DNA from: UBA7236 sp043727235
GTDB lineage: Bacteria; Bacteroidota; Bacteroidia; Chitinophagales; BACL12
Direction of reading: 5' to 3'
Length of the DNA: 24,084 nt
NCBI GenBank assembly: GCA_043727235.1
Contig: JAYSYX010000313.1
Span: forward strand, 1-24,084
The notes under the pieces were generated by a model. The model made no database searches and was not told the DNA's origin. It saw only the letters and a list, made by a program, of their open reading frames with translations. A program made the translations under genes and the position numbers. How positions within the stretch are numbered: the stretch's first letter is position 1; every line of letters starts with the position of its first letter. Shown here piece by piece: positions 1 to 7,027 of the stretch.

Positions 1-654
1 AAAAATGATCGCGGCGGATATATCAAATTAATTATTGAGGAAATGTTGCCCAAAATAGCAGGGGAAGGTCTCGCCGATTACTGTGATGTTTTTTGTGAAA
101 AAGGATATTTTACAAATGAAGAAACGGATGAAATTTTGCAAGCTGCTTCCAAATATAATTTAAAGGGGAAAATTCATGTAAATCAATTTACTAATAGCGG
201 AGGAATTGATATTGCAATAAAAAACAACGCTCTGAGTGTTGATCATCTCGAATATTTAAATGAAACAGAGATCAACGCATTAAAAAACAGTAAAACCTTA
301 CCTGTTGCTTTGCCGGGTTGTTCTTTTTTCATTAATATTCCTTATACACCGGGGCGGCAAATAATTGAAGCCGGATTACCCTTAGTACTTGCGAGTGATT
401 TTAATCCTGGAACCGCACCATCGGGAAATATGGCCTTTGTAATTGCGCTTGCCTGCTCTCAAATGAAACTCACTACTGAAGAAGCATTTAATGCTGCAAC
501 TATAAACGGAGCAGCAGCAATGGAACTGGAAAATGAAGTGGGAACAATTGCGGTTGGCAAAAAGGCAAATCTCATTCTGACAAAAAATATTAACACTCTT
601 GCGGAGATACCTTATAGTTTTGGAAGTAATTTAATTCATCAAGTAATTATTTAA
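1..654 (+). CDS. hutI: Imidazolonepropionase, C-terminal half (5' end outside window)
   Basis: The frame is open from base 1, so the first 217 readable residues are the C-terminal half of a protein that is usually about 410 residues long. HutI hydrolyses 4-imidazolone-5-propanoate to N-formimino-glutamate, the third step of histidine degradation in the cytosol. The visible signatures are those of the metal-dependent amidohydrolase family: KIHVNQF followed by SGG (metal-ligand His region), SVDHLE (second His), and ASDFNPGT, which holds the family's metal-binding Asp. The C-terminal stretch with VGTIAVGKKANLIL is the usual return to the composite beta domain. The first ATG in view (position 43) is internal, not the start. 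The other hut genes are not in the window; the gene to the right is on the opposite strand and unrelated. Confidence 0.93.
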   Translation, partial: KNDRGGYIKLIIEEMLPKIAGEGLADYCDVFCEKGYFTNEETDEILQAASKYNLKGKIHVNQFTNSGGIDIAIKNNALSVDHLEYLNETEINALKNSKTLPVALPGCSFFINIPYTPGRQIIEAGLPLVLASDFNPGTAPSGNMAFVIALACSQMKLTTEEAFNAATINGAAAMELENEVGTIAVGKKANLILTKNINTLAEIPYSFGSNLIHQVII

Positions 655-739
655 AAGTAAAATTCAATAAGGTATTTTCAGTTTTCTTATAAAGCATGGG
701 GAATGATCGTAAAAGTGAAAGAATATGAAAACTTTAATA

Positions 740-1303
740 TTATTTTAATTTGTATCCCCTCACTTTATTATTGACAAGGTATATAATAATTACTAAAGCT
801 AAATAGGTAGCCATCCCGGGAAAAATGTTGTGAAAAAATGAATTGCCAGTTATTACAAAATAAGTATCATGGGTAAAGATATCTCTACCCGTTAAAAATA
901 TGGTGTAGCGCATCATAATAGCATTTGAATTCATCAATAACATAATGAAAAATGAGATCCAAATGTTTGTTCTTATTCTTTTTATCCAAAATAGCTGAGG
1001 TAACAGTATATCACATAAAATAAATATAAAGGCCATTACTTTCAAAACACTTGAATTACCATTTTTTGGGTTTACATTATTTATAATATTTTTATCAAAG
1101 GCTGAAGTGACATACTCGAAATTCCATAATAATATCCCTAAAGCACATACGGCCGTTAATACGTTTATTATTTGCAAAAAAAGTGTCTTATCAAATATTT
1201 TAATTTTGATCTTACTTATATACAAAATGACCAATAAAATTAAAACAACCGGATATCCGAATTGAATTGATTCAATGAGCCAAATAATAATATGCTGAAG
1301 CAT
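740..1303 (-). CDS. Small multi-pass membrane protein with NrfD/ActC-like and HDTYFVI motifs
   Basis: A 187-residue hydrophobic protein with about five predicted membrane helices (roughly residues 14-30, 43-61, 87-105, 113-136 and 160-177). No confident family call. Two stretches are suggestive. Residues 96-141 (LPQLFWIKRIRTN, then a hydrophobic run and RYTIFLTGRD) resemble the closing helices of NrfD/PsrC-type quinone-binding subunits such as ActC of alternative complex III. Residues 145-151, HDTYFVI, resemble the heme-copper oxidase subunit I stretch HDTYYVVAH. The protein is far too short to be either enzyme. It stands alone, in the opposite orientation to both flanking genes, so the neighbourhood gives no functional hint. 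The ATG at 1303 is the only good start; the upstream region is A/T-rich without a Shine-Dalgarno. Both resemblances are from memory and could be convergent. Confidence 0.7.
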   Translation of the reverse strand: MLQHIIIWLIESIQFGYPVVLILLVILYISKIKIKIFDKTLFLQIINVLTAVCALGILLWNFEYVTSAFDKNIINNVNPKNGNSSVLKVMAFIFILCDILLPQLFWIKRIRTNIWISFFIMLLMNSNAIMMRYTIFLTGRDIFTHDTYFVITGNSFFHNIFPGMATYLALVIIIYLVNNKVRGYKLK

Positions 1304-1468
1304 TGTATGAATTAAATTTAACTAAAAAAAAATATAACCATATTTAGAAGCTAAGAAATATGGAATTCTATTTAGATGAATGATGGTTGTTTAAAAAAAT
1401 GAGTCGTAAAAATGTAAAATATAAAAATCCATTATTAATTGTTCAACCTATTTATTATATTTACATTC

Positions 1469-2740
1469 ATGAAAAATTATATACTTTTACTGTTATCCCT
1501 GATAACAATAAATAATTTACTTGCTTCTGAAGCTGGTGGCGACCCTCCCGTTGCAAATTTTAGTTATTATATTGAGTTTGTGGGCTTCGGTTCGGAAGTA
1601 TATTATTTGAATGAGAGTACTGATGGTGTAACCTATTTCTGGGATTTTGGTGATGGAGGCACTTCCACCGAATTAAATCCCGTGCACGCATATACCGAAC
1701 CTGGATTTTTCATTGTATGTTTAACCGCAACTAATGATTTTGGGTCGGATACTTATTGTGATACTTTAAATACCTATTATTCTCCCTCTGCTGATTTTTC
1801 CTTCACCGGTGATCCTACAGTAATTTTTACTGACATGACTACAAACTTCCCTACCACCTGGGACTGGTTTTTTGGTGATGGAGACATGTCGTCTCTGCAA
1901 AATCCGGAACACACTTATTTAGTGAATGGAGATTACAGCGCTTGTTTATCTGCAGGTAATCCTGGTGGTACAAGTTATGTTTGCAAAACGGTGACGATTA
2001 GCAGTTATGTAACCACAGAAGCTGCATTTAGTTATTCCGGCGACCCAATGGTAGCATTTACTGACCTTTCAACGCTTGATCCATTTGAATGGGAATGGGA
2101 TTTTGGTGATGGTTCTATTTCAAGTGTTCAAAATCCAATTCATACTTATATTGAAGAAGGTACATTTACAGTTTGTCTTACAGCAACAAATGCAGGAGGC
2201 TCAAATACCTATTGTGAAGAAATAATTATTGAAGATGCCATTGCAGAACCTGAAGCAGATTTCTCTTATTTAATTATTGATCTCGGAATTGCTTTAGTTG
2301 ATGAAACTACGAATGATCCATTTGCCTGGGATTGGGATTTTGGTGATGGAAATACCTCCACCGAACAAAACCCAATACATGTTTATGCCGAATCGGGCAA
2401 CTACGATATTTGCCTCATCGCAACAAATGCCGGTGGTAATAATATGGTTTGCAAAAATGTATTTCTTGAAACCGAAATAAATGATATATCAATTCAAAAT
2501 TGTTTAATTTATCCTAACCCTGCATCAGAGTCAATAACCATACAACTGCAATATCAAATTTCAGAAGGAAAATTAATTGTTTATGATATTTCAGGAAAAA
2601 TTGTATCCCAAATAATTATTCAAAGTGAAGATAAAATATTTTTATCGTTAAAAGAATTAGAGCAAGGGAATTATACTTTCGTAATTAAAAACGAAAATAT
2701 AATAGTTGGAAAAGGGAATTTTGTTAGAATAACGAAATAA
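1469..2740 (+). CDS. Secreted protein with four PKD domains and a T9SS C-terminal sorting domain
   Basis: A 423-residue exported protein. I chose the ATG at 1469 rather than the in-frame TTG at 1439 because the protein then starts with a compact signal peptide (MKNYILLLLSLITINNLLA, cleavage near residues 19-20). Four PKD-type beta-sandwich repeats follow, at about residues 28-100, 107-177, 185-254 and 262-333. Each has the FGDG core (WDFGDG, WFFGDG, WDFGDG, WDFGDG) and an NP-x-H-x-Y strand. Each repeat also has a Cys pair with exactly 12 residues between (84/97, 159/172, 236/249, 315/328), likely a disulphide clamp. Residues 347-423 (IYPNPASE, YDISGKIV, LEQGNYTFVI) form a type A T9SS sorting domain. 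The protein should be exported by Sec, moved across the outer membrane by the T9SS, and anchored or released. No catalytic domain is visible; an adhesive or structural role is an inference. Confidence 0.88.
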   Translation: MKNYILLLLSLITINNLLASEAGGDPPVANFSYYIEFVGFGSEVYYLNESTDGVTYFWDFGDGGTSTELNPVHAYTEPGFFIVCLTATNDFGSDTYCDTLNTYYSPSADFSFTGDPTVIFTDMTTNFPTTWDWFFGDGDMSSLQNPEHTYLVNGDYSACLSAGNPGGTSYVCKTVTISSYVTTEAAFSYSGDPMVAFTDLSTLDPFEWEWDFGDGSISSVQNPIHTYIEEGTFTVCLTATNAGGSNTYCEEIIIEDAIAEPEADFSYLIIDLGIALVDETTNDPFAWDWDFGDGNTSTEQNPIHVYAESGNYDICLIATNAGGNNMVCKNVFLETEINDISIQNCLIYPNPASESITIQLQYQISEGKLIVYDISGKIVSQIIIQSEDKIFLSLKELEQGNYTFVIKNENIIVGKGNFVRITK

Positions 2741-2841
2741 TAATAACTTTCAATCTGGTATTTTGGCAGCTATAAAACCGAAGGTCGGGGTGATCCCAAC
2801 TAAAAAGGATTGACAGGCATTGTTACATTTTCTTCTGCCTT

Positions 2842-2882
2842 CCTCAGACCTCACAGGTTAAAAAAAACCTGGTAGGTCGAGG
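2842..2882. repeat. Imperfect inverted repeat around an A-run, upstream of the thiolase gene
   Basis: The left arm CCTCAGACCTCACAGGTT (2842-2859) pairs imperfectly with AACCTGGTAGGTCGAGG (2866-2882), separated by a short A-run. The arm sequence is closely related to the palindrome at 4202-4246 on the other side of the thiolase gene. It could form a hairpin in the spacer after the PKD gene and might help end that transcript, but no T-tract follows, so it is listed as a repeat. Confidence 0.6.
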
Positions 2883-2906
2883 CGTAATTCAAGGCCGGCT
2901 GTTCCA

Positions 2907-2938
2907 TTTGCTAATTTGCTAATTGGCTAATTTGCTAA
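2907..2938. repeat. Tandem repeat of an 8-base unit, TTTGCTAA x4
   Basis: Four head-to-tail copies of TTTGCTAA at 2907, 2915, 2923 and 2931; the third has one change (TTGGCTAA). The array lies directly upstream of the thiolase promoter, and its last TTTG is spaced suitably to act as the -33 element. Copy number could therefore vary by slippage close to a promoter. Confidence 0.75.
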
Positions 2939-2965
2939 TTAATTGGTTTTTGAAACTTAATTTTG
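2931..2965 (+). promoter_or_regulatory. Likely Bacteroidota-type promoter for the thiolase gene
   Basis: TAATTTTG at 2958-2965 is an exact match to the TAnnTTTG -7 consensus of this phylum. A TTTG at 2931-2934, 23 bases upstream, can serve as the -33 element and belongs to the TTTGCTAA array. The thiolase ATG is at 2995, leaving a leader of about 20-25 bases. This is a pattern match only. Confidence 0.45.
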
Positions 2966-2994
2966 CGCCAATTCATTAATAAGCAAAAGAAATT

Positions 2995-4173
2995 ATGAAA
3001 GAAGTATATATCGTTGCCGTTGCCCGCACACCTATCGGGAGTTTTGGAGGAGGATTAGCATCATTAACAGCACCACAATTGGGTGCTCATGTTATTAAAG
3101 CTGCTGTTGAACGTTCAGGAATTCAGTTTTCTGATGTGCAGGAAGTATATATGGGAAATGTTCTTTCTGCCAATATCGGTCAGGCTCCCGTTACTCAGGC
3201 AATGTTGGCTGCCGGTATTCCGGATTCAACTCCATCAACAACTATTAATAAAGTTTGTGCTTCAGGAATGAAAGCAATAATGCTTGGTGCTCAATCAATT
3301 ATGCTTGGAACCAATGATATTGTTGTAGCAGGTGGAATGGAAAGCATGAGCAATGTTCCCTATTATTTGGCAAGTGAGCGTTGGGGAGCTAAAATGGGTA
3401 ATAAAGAAGTAACAGACGGGGTTATTAAAGATGGTTTATGGGATCCTTATGGCAATAAACATATGGGAAGTTGCGGTGAAACCTGTGCAAGAGAATATAA
3501 TTTTTCGAGGGAGGATCAGGATAATTATGCAATTGAAAGTTATCGCCGTGCTGCCGAAGCGTGGAAAGATGGACATTTCGCAAATGAAGTAGTTCCAGTA
3601 GTAATTCCTCAGAAAAAAGGTGAACCAATAATTATTCGTGAGGATGAAGATTATACAAAAGTAAAAATGGATCGTGTTCCAACTTTATCTCCAGCATTTG
3701 AGAAAGATGGAACTATAACAGCTGCAAACGCCAGTAATATCAACGATGGAGCTGCGGCTGTTGTATTGATGAGTAAAGAAAGAGCCGAAGAAATGGGTAT
3801 AAAACCTTTAGCAAAAATTATTGGTTTTGCCGATGCTCAACAAGCTCCTGAATGGTTTACTACAACTCCGGCTAAAGCAATGCCAAAAGCTATTAAAAAT
3901 GCTGGTCTGGAAATAAGTGATATCGATTATTTTGAAATAAATGAAGCTTTTGCAGTAGTTGCTCTCGCCAATATGAAAGATCTAGGAATTCGTCACGACA
4001 GGACAAATATTTACGGTGGCGGGGTATCTATAGGACATCCTGTAGGAAGTTCAGGTGCGAGAATTACTATTACGCTTTTAAGTGCGCTTCAAAATAACAA
4101 CGCGAAATATGGTTGTGCAGGAATTTGTAATGGAGGTGGTGGTGCGAGTGCGATAGTTTTGGAAAGAATGTAG
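2995..4173 (+). CDS. Acetyl-CoA C-acetyltransferase (biosynthetic-type thiolase)
   Basis: A 392-residue thiolase, the usual length of the family. It condenses two acetyl-CoA to acetoacetyl-CoA, or cleaves the reverse way, in the cytosol. All catalytic residues are where the Zoogloea-type enzyme has them: nucleophilic Cys88 in NKVCASGMKA, His348 in GGGVSIGHPVG, and the second active-site Cys378 in CNGGGGASA. NEAFA (residues about 322-326) supplies the usual Asn-Glu of the active-site loop. The ATG start follows an AT-rich leader with no Shine-Dalgarno, and a good TAnnTTTG box lies upstream. The gene is solitary: no 3-hydroxyacyl-CoA dehydrogenase or CoA-transferase is beside it, so the direction (synthesis or degradation) cannot be read from context. 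Names such as atoB or phaA would fit, but the exact one is not decidable here. Confidence 0.95.
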   Translation: MKEVYIVAVARTPIGSFGGGLASLTAPQLGAHVIKAAVERSGIQFSDVQEVYMGNVLSANIGQAPVTQAMLAAGIPDSTPSTTINKVCASGMKAIMLGAQSIMLGTNDIVVAGGMESMSNVPYYLASERWGAKMGNKEVTDGVIKDGLWDPYGNKHMGSCGETCAREYNFSREDQDNYAIESYRRAAEAWKDGHFANEVVPVVIPQKKGEPIIIREDEDYTKVKMDRVPTLSPAFEKDGTITAANASNINDGAAAVVLMSKERAEEMGIKPLAKIIGFADAQQAPEWFTTTPAKAMPKAIKNAGLEISDIDYFEINEAFAVVALANMKDLGIRHDRTNIYGGGVSIGHPVGSSGARITITLLSALQNNNAKYGCAGICNGGGGASAIVLERM

Positions 4174-4201
4174 TAAAAAATGAAGGATTGAAGGAATGAA
4201 G

Positions 4202-4246
4202 CCCTCAGACCTGCACAGGTCTGAGAGACCTGTGCAGGTCTGAGGG
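4202..4246. repeat. Perfect 21-bp inverted repeat made of two nested palindromes
   Basis: The arms at 4202-4222 and 4226-4246 are exact reverse complements around the loop GAG. Each arm is itself nearly palindromic (AGACCTG-CA-CAGGTCT and AGACCTG-TG-CAGGTCT), so the DNA can fold as one long hairpin or two short ones. It lies 29 bases after the thiolase stop codon. It may serve as a transcript-end structure, but no T-run follows, and it shares its core with the repeat at 2842-2882. Confidence 0.85.
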
Positions 4247-4290
4247 AAGGATAGATAAGAATTATAAATGAACGAATTAAAAAATGGGAA

Positions 4291-4350
4291 CCTGCCTGCC
4301 GCTGACGCTGTCGGCAGACAGGCGCGGATGACGCGGATTGAGCGGATTTA
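4291..4350. repeat. Hairpin plus three 9-base tandem units in the thiolase downstream spacer
   Basis: CCTGCCTGCCG (4291-4301) pairs with CGGCAGACAGG (4312-4322), one mismatch, over a 10-base loop. Directly after come three units GCGGATGAC, GCGGATTGA and GCGGATTTA (4324-4350). The stretch is GC-rich against AT-rich surroundings. The rest of the 4174-4638 spacer shows no convincing reading frame; the last 60 bases hold a GAGTTTTG box (4577-4584) that could be a -7 element for the next gene. Confidence 0.65.
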
Positions 4351-4638
4351 AAGGGATAAAAAAATGGGAAGGGATTTTATACCAATGGTAAATTGTAATC
4401 CTTAACCCTTTGGTGTTAGGAGACAAATTGAAGGATGAATTTCTGCATATCCTGTTTTCGATTTCAGTTTGTTCCCTTTGTTTTATAAACAACGATAAAA
4501 GTATTTGCGATTAATTATCAAGAATATTCACATTCTTCCACACAATAAATCTAACCCAAATATCATTTATAAGGTTGAGTTTTGCATTCGGGCATTTTTG
4601 CCGGAGAGTATGACCTGCATATCAGCCAAAAAATAAAC

Positions 4639-5547
4639 ATGAGAAACATCCTTTTTGCCATTTTAGTTTTCTCAGCATTTGTTGCTAATGCTCAGAAAAG
4701 TACGGAAATAACTCCTGAGAATTATTTGAAGTTGCAGCAATACGAAGATACCCTAAAGTTTTTAGGCGATTCAGTTGTGCAAAGCAGAAATTGGGAAATA
4801 AGAGAAGTTGCCTGTATTCAATTTCTAAAAAGACTGGTTCAGGCACTCAAAATTGAAAATTCTTACCTCTACCCTTTTGACTCTCTCAATACAATTTCAA
4901 TCATAAAACCGGAGGATGATAATTTTCGCATTATTACATGGCAATTGACCATGAAAGATCAGTCGTACAGGTATTATGGCACAATTCAGATGAATAACGC
5001 TCAATTAAAAATGACACCATTAATTGACATGAGTTTATTTATCGGAAATGAACAAGACACTGTATTAACAGCAAATAGTTGGTATGGTTGTATCTATTTT
5101 AACATTGTAAAACAGCGATATAAAAAACAGGATTATTATTTGTTGTTCGGATGGGATGGGAATGATAAATGGAGCAATAAAAAAATAGTTGATGTGCTCA
5201 CGTTCGATCAATTCGGTTCTCCAATGTTTGGTTCTCCAATGTTTTTACTTAAAGATAATCCCGACCCTAAAACGAGAATTGTTGTTGAATATAAAGAAGA
5301 TGCTTCCCCAAATGTAAATTATGACGATAAACTCGAAATGATAGTCATCAGTTACCTGCGACCGGAAAACCCGTTGTCGGAAGGAATTTATTTTACCTAC
5401 ATCCCCGACGGCACCTATGTCGGCTTTTACTTCAAAAAAGGCATGTGGCATTTTAAGGAGAAAGTATTCGATCAAACTTTAGATGCTCCACCTGATAATA
5501 CTCCAAGAAGGGATGGGGTGGATCCTAATATTTATCGAAGAGAATGA
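4639..5547 (+). CDS. Exported protein of unknown function (conserved-hypothetical type)
   Basis: A 302-residue protein. The ATG at 4639 is preferred over the in-frame TTG at 4582 because it gives a standard signal peptide (MRNILFAILVFSAFVANA, then QKSTE). The mature part has no membrane segment, no lipobox and no T9SS sorting domain, so it is probably periplasmic. The mature protein is rich in aromatic residues and appears beta-rich, for instance FRIITWQ, YRYYGTIQ, YYLLFGWDGND, KKIVDVLTF and GTYVGFYF. I recall similar WQ/YYG/GWD patterns in hypothetical proteins of Bacteroidota but cannot name a family or function. It contains an in-frame duplication giving FGSPM twice. The next gene is on the other strand after a long repeat-rich spacer, so this is probably a single-gene transcript. 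Confidence 0.8.
   Translation: MRNILFAILVFSAFVANAQKSTEITPENYLKLQQYEDTLKFLGDSVVQSRNWEIREVACIQFLKRLVQALKIENSYLYPFDSLNTISIIKPEDDNFRIITWQLTMKDQSYRYYGTIQMNNAQLKMTPLIDMSLFIGNEQDTVLTANSWYGCIYFNIVKQRYKKQDYYLLFGWDGNDKWSNKKIVDVLTFDQFGSPMFGSPMFLLKDNPDPKTRIVVEYKEDASPNVNYDDKLEMIVISYLRPENPLSEGIYFTYIPDGTYVGFYFKKGMWHFKEKVFDQTLDAPPDNTPRRDGVDPNIYRRE
5215..5244 (+). repeat. In-frame 15-bp exact tandem duplication inside a gene
   Basis: GGTTCTCCAATGTTT occurs twice back to back (5215-5229 and 5230-5244), adding five residues (GSPMF) without shifting the frame. The exact identity of the copies suggests a recent slippage or duplication event. Confidence 0.9.
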
Positions 5548-5551
5548 TTCA

Positions 5552-5715
5552 AAGATTCGAAGGGAGAAGATTCGAAGAATCGAAGGGGAAGGTTCTAAGG
5601 AGCACCCTTCGCTAAAGCTACGGATGCTGAAAAAGAAAGGAAGGGTTGTAAAGAGTAAAAAAGGGGGCTTTTAATATTAATTGAAAATTTTACATCTTAC
5701 CGTTAACTATTACTC
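5552..5715 (+). repeat. 164-bp direct repeat, copy 1
   Basis: The copy aligns without gaps to 5784-5947, with 11 differences in 164 positions; the first 76 or so bases are identical. It starts four bases after the stop codon at 5547. Internal features are three GATTCGAAG-like units at its left end and a 28-base imperfect palindrome (5601-5628, AGCACCCTTCGCTAAAGC...TGCT). No reading frame in it looks coding. Confidence 0.9.
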
Positions 5716-5783
5716 AGAATTAAAATTTTCAATCTAAAGACAATCAATCCCGTGTCTCGCGTCCCGATTCCCGCGTCCATAGG

Positions 5784-5947
5784 AAGATTCGAAGGGAGAA
5801 GATTCGAAGAATCGAAGGGGAAGGTTCTAAGGAGCACCCTTCGCTAAAGCTACGGATGCTCAAAAAGGAAGGAAGGGTTTTAAAGGGTAAAAAAAGGGTC
5901 TTTCAATATTGATTGAAAATTTTACACCTAACCGCTAACTATTACTC
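5784..5947 (+). repeat. 164-bp direct repeat, copy 2
   Basis: Second copy, offset by exactly 232 bases from the first. The 68 bases between the copies contain a short CCCG(C/T)GTC-type tandem stretch (about 5747-5778). The internal palindrome is at 5833-5860. No terminal inverted repeats or target-site duplications are evident, so it is not clearly a mobile element. Confidence 0.9.
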
Positions 5948-5980
5948 GGTACTGGGAGCTAACTCACTTCCCACCCAACT

Positions 5981-6231
5981 ATCTAAATCCTTCAATAAGG
6001 ACAATAAAGTTCAAGCCACCTCGGAGTAAACTCACCATTCACCACTCACCCACCTACCTAAAACCATCAATAAGGACTATAAAGTTCAAGCCAATTCAGA
6101 GCAATATAATTACTCATAACTCATAACTCATTCTATGATCCCTAATTAAATTATCACCCGAAGCAACCTCACCACGCGCCCCTCTATCTAAATCCTTCAA
6201 TCAATTCAATAAAGTCCCGGCAACCTCTTAG
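5981..6231 (+). repeat. Three dispersed copies of a 46-bp unit with low-complexity filler
   Basis: Units of equal length lie at 5981-6026, 6056-6101 and 6186-6231, sharing the pattern A(T/C)CTAAA..CC.TCAAT...AATAAAGT. Copies 1 and 2 differ at 7 of 46 positions; copy 3 is more diverged. Between and after them are low-complexity tracts such as TCACCATTCACCACTCACCC and ACTCATAACTCATAACTCAT. With the two 164-bp copies, this fills the whole 5548-6289 spacer; no gene is visible there. Confidence 0.75.
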
Positions 6232-6289
6232 CAACCTCACCACTCACCATTCACCACTCACCCAATCCAGAATTCTTCTCGTTCCAGAC

Positions 6290-7027
6290 TTACCCCCGAA
6301 TGCGGCTGAGCAAAATTGAAGTGGCCACAGCGGCATTTAGCGATTCGGCTTTGCCATAGGCGGGAATAGAGATGTTACTTGTGCAGTGTTTTAGCACCTC
6401 TGGACGAATTCCGTGAGATTCGCTTCCAATGACCAGAATTCCGGTTTTTTCAAATTTTATGTTAAAAATGTTCTCACCCTTTAAAGTGGCTGCATATTTC
6501 TTTTTATGGGATTGTTGAAGAAATTCCCCAATAATCATATAAAACACATGCACTCTGAATAAGGAACCCATTGTTGCCTGAATTACTTTTGGATTATATA
6601 ACTCCACGCAATCGTGACTGCAAACAATAGTATGCACTCCGAACCAATCTGCTGAACGGATGATAGTACCTAAATTTCCGGGGTCATTTATACCGTCCAA
6701 AACAAGTATCCAATCCTCCTTTTTTAAACTTTTTTCAATATCCTGTTTTGGAATTTCAATCAATGCTATTGCAGCTTGTGGCGTTTTAAAGGAGGATATT
6801 TTTTCCATTTCGCTTTCGCTCACTCCCTCCGGAATAATATGTTTTGGAATTTTATGTTTATTCTCGCTCAACCAGGTTTTTGTTGCGGCTAAAAGTTTAA
6901 TATCCGCTTTTTCCACGAAGGCCTCGGTGATTAATTTATCCCCTTCTATAACAAATTCGGTATAATTTTGCCGATACTTTTTAAGTTTTAAGTTTTGTAA
7001 ATGTTTAATAAGGGCCTTCGTCAACAT
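6290..7027 (-). CDS. TrmH/SpoU-family RNA 2'-O-methyltransferase
   Basis: A 245-residue SpoU (SPOUT) methyltransferase that should transfer a methyl group from S-adenosylmethionine to a ribose 2'-OH of rRNA or tRNA. Residues 1-95 form a small substrate-binding N-terminal domain (IEGDKLITEA is typical). The catalytic domain has all three SpoU motifs: NDPGNLGTIIR (114-124; Asn and Arg conserved), LVIGSESHGI (198-207), and IPAYGKAESLNAAVA (221-235), which forms the knotted SAM site. The exact target nucleotide cannot be assigned; an RlmB-like 23S rRNA role is one possibility. It starts head to head with the tamL gene, and the two coding regions overlap by 27 bases at their starts, so each promoter must lie inside the other gene. 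The stop (TAA) lies at the edge of the repeat-rich spacer. Confidence 0.92.
   Translation of the reverse strand: MLTKALIKHLQNLKLKKYRQNYTEFVIEGDKLITEAFVEKADIKLLAATKTWLSENKHKIPKHIIPEGVSESEMEKISSFKTPQAAIALIEIPKQDIEKSLKKEDWILVLDGINDPGNLGTIIRSADWFGVHTIVCSHDCVELYNPKVIQATMGSLFRVHVFYMIIGEFLQQSHKKKYAATLKGENIFNIKFEKTGILVIGSESHGIRPEVLKHCTSNISIPAYGKAESLNAAVATSILLSRIRG

Noticed and set aside
1439..1468. Upstream in-frame TTG start for the PKD protein
   Set aside because: It would add a hydrophobic ten-residue extension ahead of an already complete signal peptide that starts at the ATG at 1469.
5483..5674. Plus-strand ORF of 63 codons running from the end of the exported-protein gene into the first 164-bp repeat
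   Set aside because: It overlaps the known gene in another frame, and its second half is repeat sequence; the peptide is a run of Lys/Arg/Glu without protein-like order.
5552..5947. The 164-bp repeats as a MITE or insertion sequence remnant
   Set aside because: No terminal inverted repeats, no target-site duplications and no transposase fragment are visible.
2907..6231. Short repeats considered as a CRISPR array
   Set aside because: Units are 8, 9, 46 or 164 bases with no regular unique spacers of 30-40 bases, and no cas genes are near.
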